Assembly: GCA_030536195.1 (NCBI GenBank)
Contig: JAUNQL010000020.1
Coordinates: 1 to 11,508 of the forward strand
DNA: 11,508 nt
Origin: Clostridia bacterium
GTDB taxonomy: Bacteria > Bacillota > Clostridia > Oscillospirales > Acutalibacteraceae
Direction: 5' to 3'
The position numbers and the translations under genes are program-made. Below, one piece after another: positions 7,045-11,508 of this stretch. How positions within the stretch are numbered: position 1 is the stretch's first letter; every line of letters starts with the position of its first letter. The notes under the pieces were generated by a model. That model saw only the letters and a program-made list of their open reading frames with translations. It did not search any database and had not been told where the DNA came from.

Positions 7045-8064
7045 TTAAAACTGCTCGAGGAAACGTACGTCGTTTTCGTAGAGCATACGCATATCATCGA
7101 GACCAAATCTGAACATTACGAGTCTTTCAAGGCCAAGACCGAAAGCGAAGCCTGAATACTTTTCAGGATCGATGCCGCCGTTCTTGAGTACCTTTGGATG
7201 AACCATGCCGGCACCGAGTATCTCTACCCAGCCTTCGCCCTTACACATGGAGCAACCAACGCCACCGCACTTAAAGCAAGATACGTCAACCTCGCAAGAA
7301 GGCTCTGTGAATGGGAAGTGGTGAGGTCTGAAACGTGTCTTGGTTTCAGGACCGTAGAGCTTCTTTGCAAGTGTATCAAGTGTGCCCTTAAGGTCAGACA
7401 TTGTGATGCCTTCATCAACTACGAGGCCCTCAATCTGATGGAAGAGAGGGGAGTGAGTTGCATCAACTGCGTCTGAACGATAAACACGACCAGGAGAGAT
7501 AACTCTAAGTGGAGGTTTTCTCTCTTCCATTGCACGAATCTGGCAAGGGGAAGTCTGTGTTCTAAGAAGGATGTTATCTGTGATATAGAAAGTATCCTGA
7601 GTATCACGAGCAGGGTGATCTTTCGGAATATTAAGTGCTTCAAAGTTGTAGTAATCGAGCTCTACCTCTGGACCAGAGATGATGTCAAAGCCCATGCCCT
7701 GGAAGATCTCTTTAACCTCATCGAGAACGATTGAGAGTGGGTGTCTGTGACCAACCTCACATGGCTCTCCTGGGAGAGTTACGTCAATAGTCTCGTTTAA
7801 AAGCTGAGCTTCCTGCTGAGCGGCTTTGAGTTCGCCCACTCTAGCGTCGAGTTCGTTTTGAATGTACTCACGCACTTCATTGGCTACCTGGCCAATGATT
7901 GGTCTCTCCTCAGCGGAGAGGCCACCCATCTGCTTTAATACAGCAGTGAGTTCACCTTTTTTGCCGAGATACTTAACACGAATTGTGTCGAGTTCCTCGA
8001 GCGAACTTGCAGCTTTGAGAGCTGCTTCAGCATTCTTTCTGATTTCTTCAAGTTGCTGTCTCAT
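7045..8064 (-). CDS. pheS: Phenylalanine--tRNA ligase alpha subunit
   Basis: PheS is the catalytic subunit, activating phenylalanine with ATP and joining it to tRNA-Phe. The product from the ATG at 8064 is 339 residues, the usual size. It has an N-terminal coiled-coil arm for tRNA at about 1-90 and class II motif 1 around 129-160 (GPEVELDYYNFEALN, then HPARDTQDTFY). Motif 2 lies around 187-213 (VISPGRVYRSDAVDATHSPL, then FHQIEGL), and motif 3 at about 305-316 (GFAFGLGLERLV). Cys263, 266, 271 and 274 form a CxxC...CxxC insert that looks like a metal or structural knuckle and that I recall from other clostridial PheS. The frame stays open 28 codons upstream to 8148, but that stretch is the T-box antiterminator and terminator. 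The 8064 ATG is preceded by GGAGG (complement of 8071-8075), so it is the true start. Confidence 0.98.
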   Translation of the reverse strand: MRQQLEEIRKNAEAALKAASSLEELDTIRVKYLGKKGELTAVLKQMGGLSAEERPIIGQVANEVREYIQNELDARVGELKAAQQEAQLLNETIDVTLPGEPCEVGHRHPLSIVLDEVKEIFQGMGFDIISGPEVELDYYNFEALNIPKDHPARDTQDTFYITDNILLRTQTSPCQIRAMEERKPPLRVISPGRVYRSDAVDATHSPLFHQIEGLVVDEGITMSDLKGTLDTLAKKLYGPETKTRFRPHHFPFTEPSCEVDVSCFKCGGVGCSMCKGEGWVEILGAGMVHPKVLKNGGIDPEKYSGFAFGLGLERLVMFRFGLDDMRMLYENDVRFLEQF

Positions 8065-8090
8065 ATTTTTCCTCCTTTTAATTTGGGACG

Positions 8091-8125
8091 AAAAAAACTT
8101 CGTCCCCACAAAGTAGGGACGAAGT
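8091..8125 (-). terminator. Regulated terminator of the pheST T-box leader
   Basis: On the - strand ACTTCGTCCC (8125-8116) pairs with GGGACGAAGT (8106-8097), followed by a run of seven T (8097-8091). Its 5' arm (CGTCCC) is also the natural 3' partner of the T-box antiterminator, giving the mutually exclusive folds expected of a transcription-attenuating T-box. Confidence 0.92.
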
Positions 8126-8297
8126 GTAAACTCCGCGGTACCACCCAAATTCCTAGTAAACTAGGCACTCAAGACCTCGTGACGTGAGGCTGTCGGAAAC
8201 TGCTCAGGAGTGAACTTCGGTCAGTGTCCTATGTGCTGGCTCTCAACCGGTGACCAGCGCTCTCTGTAATAGGCGTGTGCAAACTTACTCTTTCCGT
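8091..8297 (-). promoter_or_regulatory. T-box riboswitch leader, tRNA-Phe specific, controlling pheST
   Basis: This leader reads the charging state of tRNA-Phe and permits transcription of pheST when uncharged tRNA accumulates. Read on the - strand it shows the classic order. Stem I starts near 8297 with GACGGAAAGAGTAAG, containing the AGTA specifier-loop motif. AGAGAG is at 8265-8260, with the distal stem GCTGG...CCAGC next to it. The proposed specifier codon TTC (8214-8212) sits in GAAGTTCAC. The T-box itself is TGGTACCGCGG (8143-8133), whose TGGT pairs with the tRNA ACCA end. A competing terminator follows. The TTC codon agrees with the downstream product, which independently supports the specifier choice. 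Together with the promoter, this leader fills most of the roughly 350 bases between pheS and the divergent gene. Confidence 0.95.
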
Positions 8298-8328
8298 CAA
8301 CGCGTTTCTTTTAAATTGTTACTAATGC

Positions 8329-8357
8329 ATTTTAACACCTAGATATTATAATTTCAA
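8329..8357 (-). promoter_or_regulatory. Sigma-A-type promoter of the T-box/pheST operon
   Basis: On the - strand TTGAAA (8357-8352) and TAAAAT (8334-8329) are separated by 17 bp. Transcription would begin near 8322, about 25 bases before Stem I of the T-box. Its -35 box lies only 7 bp from the -35 box of the proposed divergent promoter. Confidence 0.72.
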
Positions 8358-8364
8358 CTATTAG

Positions 8365-8393
8365 TTTATAAAAGGGGACAAATATGGTAAAAT
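8365..8393 (+). promoter_or_regulatory. Probable extended -10 promoter of the NAD(P)HX repair gene
   Basis: TGGTAAAAT (8385-8393) is an extended -10 element. A weak -35 box TTTATA (8365-8370) lies 17 bp upstream of the -10 hexamer TAAAAT. Transcription would begin near 8400, leaving a leader of only about 13 bases that carries GGTGGTG as ribosome site. The -35 is poor, so this is a moderate call. Confidence 0.5.
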
Positions 8394-8412
8394 TATAGCG
8401 GTGGTGATAATT

Positions 8413-9951
8413 ATGAAGATTTATACTACTGATGAAATTCGCTTCGTCGAGGAGCGAGAAAATGAAATAGGCATCCCTTTTATTAGGCTCATGGAGAACG
8501 CAGGTGCTGCATGTGCTAAGAGGATAGAAAAGTATATAAAGCGCGACAACACGGTCTGTGTTGTCTGTGGTAAAGGCAAGAATGGCGGAGATGGATTTGT
8601 CATTGCAAGGAAATTGGTGGAGGCCGGAGCGCACGTTGTAATCGTGCTAGCGCAAGGCGCACCACTTGCAACTGACGCCCTCGAGATGTATCACAAAGTC
8701 GACTCGATGATAGTTGATATCATCAGGTACGACTGGGACCCAGAGGGCGCAGAGGAAGCCATCTCATCTGCCGATATTATTGTCGACTGCATCTTTGGAT
8801 TTGGCTTCCACGGTGAGCCGGATGAGGCTTGCTCCGAGGTCTTTAAAATGATCAATATGTCAACTGCATTTATAGTTGCAGTTGACGTTCCAAGCGGAGT
8901 CGATACTGACACTGGCGAGGCTTGTAAGCACGCTATTTGTGCCGATTTGACGCTCGCTATTACAACCCTTAAACCAGCCCACGTTTTCTTCCCTGCAAGG
9001 GAACTCTGTGGTCAGGTTTCAGTAATTAATATCGGCATCAGTGCAGAGGCATTATCGTCAGTTTCACCGAGGCTCAAGAGCCTTTCACTATCCGAGGTTT
9101 CAGAGATGATTCCAACGCGTTCAGTGACGGCTCATAAAAATGATTTTGGCCATGTACTCTGTATCGTTGGTAGCAGGAATATGCCTGGTGCAGCCTGCCT
9201 TTGCAGCGGGGCTGCTTGTGTGGCAGGAGCGGGTCTTGTAACAGTGGCTTTTCCAGAGTCCGCGTATGCATCCCTTGCTAGTGGTTACAAGGAGGCAATG
9301 CTCCTTCCACTCCCAGAAATCGATGGAAAACTTGCTGCAACAGTTGAGTGTATTTCACTCCTTCAAACATACATGGCAAAGGCATCTGTTATTGTAATTG
9401 GACCAGGATTGTCGGCAACAGAAGACGTAAAAGAGGTTGTCTTCTCGGTGCTTAGGAGTGCTAAGTGTCCAGTGGTAATAGACGCTGATGCTCTCAATGC
9501 GATAAGCTCTGATTTATCAATACTTGACGAGGTTTCAGTGCCTCTTGTTTTGACGCCTCATCCAGGTGAGATGTCAAGGCTCACAGGCCTTACAAGGGAC
9601 GAGATAGAGTCAAATAGGGAAGGTATTGCAGAGGAGTTTTCAAAGCGTCACAATGTAACAGTTTTGCTCAAGGGTGCTGCAACAGTTGTTGCTACCGCAA
9701 ATGACGACACGGTATATATCAACAACAGTGGCAACGCTGCCCTTGCGACTGGTGGTTCAGGCGATGTCCTCTCGGGAATAATTGGTGCGTTGATAGCGCA
9801 AGGGCTTTCGGCCTATGATGCTGCTTGCGTCGGTTCATTTATCCATGGAAATGCGGCCGAAATCGTGTCAAAGGACACGAGCGTTGCCGGAATGGTAGCA
9901 TCTGATTTGTACGCAGGCATAAGGAAAACGTACCTTGAAATGGAGAAGTAA
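8413..9951 (+). CDS. nnr: Bifunctional NAD(P)H-hydrate epimerase / ADP-dependent NAD(P)H-hydrate dehydratase
   Basis: This cytoplasmic metabolite-repair enzyme restores NADH and NADPH damaged by hydration: the N-terminal YjeF_N domain interconverts R and S hydrates and the C-terminal ribokinase-like domain dehydrates the S form using ADP. Numbering from the ATG at 8413 gives 512 residues. The epimerase part (about 1-210) shows the start MKIYTTDEI, GKGKNGGDG (53-61), VDCIFGFG with Asp125, and DVPSGVDTDTG (158-168). The dehydratase part (about 230-505) shows HKNDFGHVL (241-249), IGPGL (329-333), DADALN (357-362), LTPHPGE (380-386), and NNSGNAALATGGSGDVLSG (437-455) with the probable catalytic Asp451. 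A GTG at 8401 is in frame but lies within the ribosome-site region and is not preferred. The gene is divergent from pheST and ends in its own terminator, so it is probably monocistronic. Function is confident from the motifs. Confidence 0.96.
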   Translation: MKIYTTDEIRFVEERENEIGIPFIRLMENAGAACAKRIEKYIKRDNTVCVVCGKGKNGGDGFVIARKLVEAGAHVVIVLAQGAPLATDALEMYHKVDSMIVDIIRYDWDPEGAEEAISSADIIVDCIFGFGFHGEPDEACSEVFKMINMSTAFIVAVDVPSGVDTDTGEACKHAICADLTLAITTLKPAHVFFPARELCGQVSVINIGISAEALSSVSPRLKSLSLSEVSEMIPTRSVTAHKNDFGHVLCIVGSRNMPGAACLCSGAACVAGAGLVTVAFPESAYASLASGYKEAMLLPLPEIDGKLAATVECISLLQTYMAKASVIVIGPGLSATEDVKEVVFSVLRSAKCPVVIDADALNAISSDLSILDEVSVPLVLTPHPGEMSRLTGLTRDEIESNREGIAEEFSKRHNVTVLLKGAATVVATANDDTVYINNSGNAALATGGSGDVLSGIIGALIAQGLSAYDAACVGSFIHGNAAEIVSKDTSVAGMVASDLYAGIRKTYLEMEK

Positions 9952-9964
9952 ACAAAATATAGTG

Positions 9965-10010
9965 GGGATTGTAAAGTGCTTTTACTTTACAATTCCTTTA
10001 TTTTTATTTT
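9965..10010 (+). terminator. Intrinsic terminator after the NAD(P)HX repair gene
   Basis: ATTGTAAAGT (9968-9977) and ACTTTACAAT (9984-9993) form a perfect 10-bp stem. Flanking GGG and TCC extend it to 13 bp with one G-U pair; the loop is GCTTTT. The stem is followed by TTTATTTTTATTTT. It lies 13 bases after the stop codon. Confidence 0.9.
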
Positions 10011-10014
10011 GCCC

Positions 10015-10043
10015 TTGTATATACAATCTACCTTTGCTATAAT
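10015..10043 (+). promoter_or_regulatory. Strong sigma-A-type promoter for the thymidylate kinase operon
   Basis: TTGTAT (10015-10020) and a perfect TATAAT (10038-10043) are spaced 17 bp. The TGC before the -10 box makes it an extended -10 (TGCTATAAT). Transcription would begin near 10050, giving a leader of about 58 bases before the ATG at 10109. Inverted repeats cover the -10 box and start point (separate entry). Confidence 0.8.
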
Positions 10044-10071
10044 AGATTGAATTATTATCTATTATAATAGA
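10038..10071. repeat. Overlapping inverted and direct repeats at the tmk promoter (possible operator)
   Basis: TATAATAGAT (10038-10047) is repeated in perfect inverted form as ATCTATTATA (10057-10066), with a 9-base spacer. A perfect 12-bp palindrome CTATTATAATAG occupies 10059-10070. TATAATAGA is also repeated directly at 10038-10046 and 10063-10071, 25 bp apart. The first arm contains the -10 box and the centre falls at the expected transcription start. The arrangement would suit a dimeric repressor, or a weak A/U hairpin at the mRNA 5' end. The repeats are seen; a regulatory role is inferred. Confidence 0.6.
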
Positions 10072-10108
10072 GTAATTATGTTTATTTTTATAAGGCAAGA
10101 GGGAAATA

Positions 10109-10771
10109 ATGGGTAAATTAATCGTTATCGAAGGACTCGATGGTTCTGGTAAATCCACACAGACCGAGCTTGTTTTGAAGTATATTGAGAGCCAGGGGAC
10201 AGAAGTTCACCAGATTAAACTTCCTGATTATGGCTCGGAGTCTTCTGCTTTGGTACGTATGTACCTTGGTGGCGAGTTTGGTAATAAGCCAACCGATGTT
10301 AACGCATATGCAGCTTCAAGCTTCTATGCTGTTGATAGGTTTGCAAACTTTGTAACCAAGTGGAAGGATGACTATGAATCAGGCAAGGTTATTCTTGCTG
10401 ACAGATACGCAACATCCAATGCTGCTCATCAGATGACCAAGCTTTCAAAGTCCGATTGGGATGAATACCTTAATTGGCTTGAGGATTTTGAGTACGTCAA
10501 GATTGGCGTACCAAAGCCGTCACTTGTTGTTTTCCTTGATATGCCAGTTGAGATCTCTCAAAAACTTATGACATCGAGATACAATGGCGATGAGGGCAAG
10601 AAGGATGTTCACGAGGCCGATGTCTCATACTTGCTCGCATGCCGTGAGGCAGGGATGTATGCAGCGGAGAAGCTTGGCTGGAGCATCATCAAATGTTATG
10701 AGGGCGATGAGCCAAGGGCAATCGACGCTATTGCAGCGGACATAGAAGCACTAGTAGCAAAGGTCATTTAA
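10109..10771 (+). CDS. tmk: Thymidylate kinase (dTMP kinase), clostridial type
   Basis: The 220-residue product is a P-loop nucleotide kinase of the thymidylate kinase family, which converts dTMP to dTDP with ATP in the cytoplasm. It shows the Walker A loop GLDGSGKS (9-16), the substrate-side stretch LVRMYLGGEFG (48-58), VNAYAASSFYAVDR (64-77), and the DRY motif (98-100) followed by ATSNAAHQ. The LID/adenine region is at about 154-170 (TSRYNGDEGKKDVHE). The DGSGKS loop and long LID differ from the GAGKTT type of E. coli and Bacillus Tmk and resemble a variant I recall in clostridia. It may be the main enzyme or a paralog of a canonical tmk elsewhere. AAGAGGG (10097-10103) precedes the ATG by five bases. 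The gene is first in an operon: the next gene starts 12 bases after its stop. Kinase family is certain; dTMP as substrate is likely. Confidence 0.9.
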   Translation: MGKLIVIEGLDGSGKSTQTELVLKYIESQGTEVHQIKLPDYGSESSALVRMYLGGEFGNKPTDVNAYAASSFYAVDRFANFVTKWKDDYESGKVILADRYATSNAAHQMTKLSKSDWDEYLNWLEDFEYVKIGVPKPSLVVFLDMPVEISQKLMTSRYNGDEGKKDVHEADVSYLLACREAGMYAAEKLGWSIIKCYEGDEPRAIDAIAADIEALVAKVI

Positions 10772-10783
10772 CGGAGGTGCAAT

Positions 10784-11508
10784 ATGGAACACGTAGTTGA
10801 ATTCGCCAATCAAAGTGATTTTCCACAACTTATGGCAATGTGGCGTATGGCCTTTGCCGATTCAGATGAGTACATCCAAACTTTCTTTGACACGATGTAC
10901 AAAGATGGTCATGCCATCGTATCACGTGAGGAGGGCATTGCTGTTGCATGCGCATATTTGCTCCCATGCCAACTCGTAATCAATGGTCATCTCTATAGCA
11001 CGTATTACCTCTATGCTGCAACAACACACCCAAGCCATAGGAACAAGGGACATATGTCAGGTATCCTTCGTATGGCAGAAGAGGTTGCTGTTGAGCGCGG
11101 TATCGACTTCATTGTTTTGGTACCTGCTGAGGATTACCTTTTCAATTACTATGCTAAGTTTGGCTATCAAGTAGCCTTTTACAGCAAGATTGTCCACTTT
11201 ACCCGTGAGGAGTTAAAGGGACGCGCATTGGAGCCTGACCTTACGGATGCATTTTCACTCGATTTACTTAGGATCCGTCAGGAGTGCCTTGGATTTGGTG
11301 ATTACATTAACTGGGGCAATGACGGCATCAAGTATGCAATGTTTGCGCACAACGCATCATCTGGTTCAATCGCATTCACTAGTGATGGATATGCTATGTA
11401 CAAAATGGGCAAGAACGTAGTATACGTTCGAGAGATGTGTACACTTGCCGACCCGGGCGAGCTTTACACAATGCTCCTTTTGGAGGAACAGGCTGAACGT
11501 TTCACATT
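10784..11508 (+). CDS. GNAT-family N-acetyltransferase, two-part type, 3' end outside window
   Basis: The frame from the ATG at 10784 stays open to the right edge (241 complete codons). It follows GGAGGTG (10773-10779), 12 bases after the tmk stop, so the two genes are co-transcribed. Residues 1-140 form a GNAT domain. A predicted acetyl-CoA-binding segment ATTHPSHRNKGHMSGILRMA (79-98) carries the RxxGxM version of the R/QxxGxG/A loop. It is followed by DFIVLVPAEDYLFNYYAKFGY, the usual terminal strand and helix. A second region from about 150 onward resembles the degenerate second half of Eis-like acetyltransferases; it lacks an obvious acetyl-CoA loop in the part visible. The likely reaction is transfer of an acetyl group to an amine, substrate unknown. 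Pairing with tmk looks like a convenience operon and not a pathway link. The full protein is probably 300-400 residues by family comparison. Confidence 0.9.
   Translation, partial: MEHVVEFANQSDFPQLMAMWRMAFADSDEYIQTFFDTMYKDGHAIVSREEGIAVACAYLLPCQLVINGHLYSTYYLYAATTHPSHRNKGHMSGILRMAEEVAVERGIDFIVLVPAEDYLFNYYAKFGYQVAFYSKIVHFTREELKGRALEPDLTDAFSLDLLRIRQECLGFGDYINWGNDGIKYAMFAHNASSGSIAFTSDGYAMYKMGKNVVYVREMCTLADPGELYTMLLLEEQAERFT

Noticed and set aside
8065..8148. In-frame extension of pheS to an ATG at 8148
   Set aside because: The added 28 codons translate the T-box antiterminator and terminator, and a GGAGG site stands just before the ATG at 8064.
8401..8412. GTG start for the NAD(P)HX repair gene
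   Set aside because: It would begin at the expected transcription start and lacks a ribosome site; the ATG at 8413 gives the family-like N-terminus MKIYTTDEI.
10047..10068. Second promoter TTGAAT/TATAAT upstream of tmk
   Set aside because: The boxes are only 10 bp apart, too close for sigma-A; the second TATAAT is better explained as part of the repeats.

Overview
The window reads as ordinary chromosomal DNA of a low-to-moderate G+C Gram-positive bacterium of the class Clostridia. The evidence is a T-box-controlled pheST operon, an IreB-family (UPF0297) gene, a four-cysteine L31 protein, and a clostridial-type thymidylate kinase. The FtsZ C-terminal tail lacks the usual IPxFLR-like ending. 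My guess is an Oscillospirales/Ruminococcaceae-like gut clostridium, but the lineage below class is inference.

Left part (1-4040, + strand): the 3' part of ftsZ, then rpmE behind its own sigma-A-like promoter and closed by a strong terminator. Next come a membrane-fusion (HlyD/MacA-like) adaptor and an overlapping MacB/FtsX-type ABC permease. The permease is frameshifted near its 3' end, and no ATPase gene lies with the pair. A compact hairpin that can terminate in both directions separates this strand from the convergent genes that follow.

Middle part (4036-8357, - strand, read right to left): a Phe-specific T-box leader (specifier UUC), then pheS and pheT for phenylalanyl-tRNA synthetase. 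Behind its own promoter follows a small pair: ireB and a 101-residue protein of unknown function joined to it by an ATGA start/stop overlap.

Right part (8365-11508, + strand): a divergently transcribed bifunctional NAD(P)HX epimerase/dehydratase gene (metabolite repair) with its own terminator. A strong promoter overlain by inverted repeats then drives a thymidylate-kinase-like gene and a two-part GNAT acetyltransferase that runs off the right edge.

Most of the content is housekeeping: division, translation, tRNA charging, nucleotide synthesis and cofactor repair. I do not see a defence system, prophage, IS element, CRISPR array, tRNA or rRNA. The points most worth a second look are the broken, ATPase-less transporter, the palindromic cluster at the tmk promoter, the unknown partner of ireB, and the unusual FtsZ tail.
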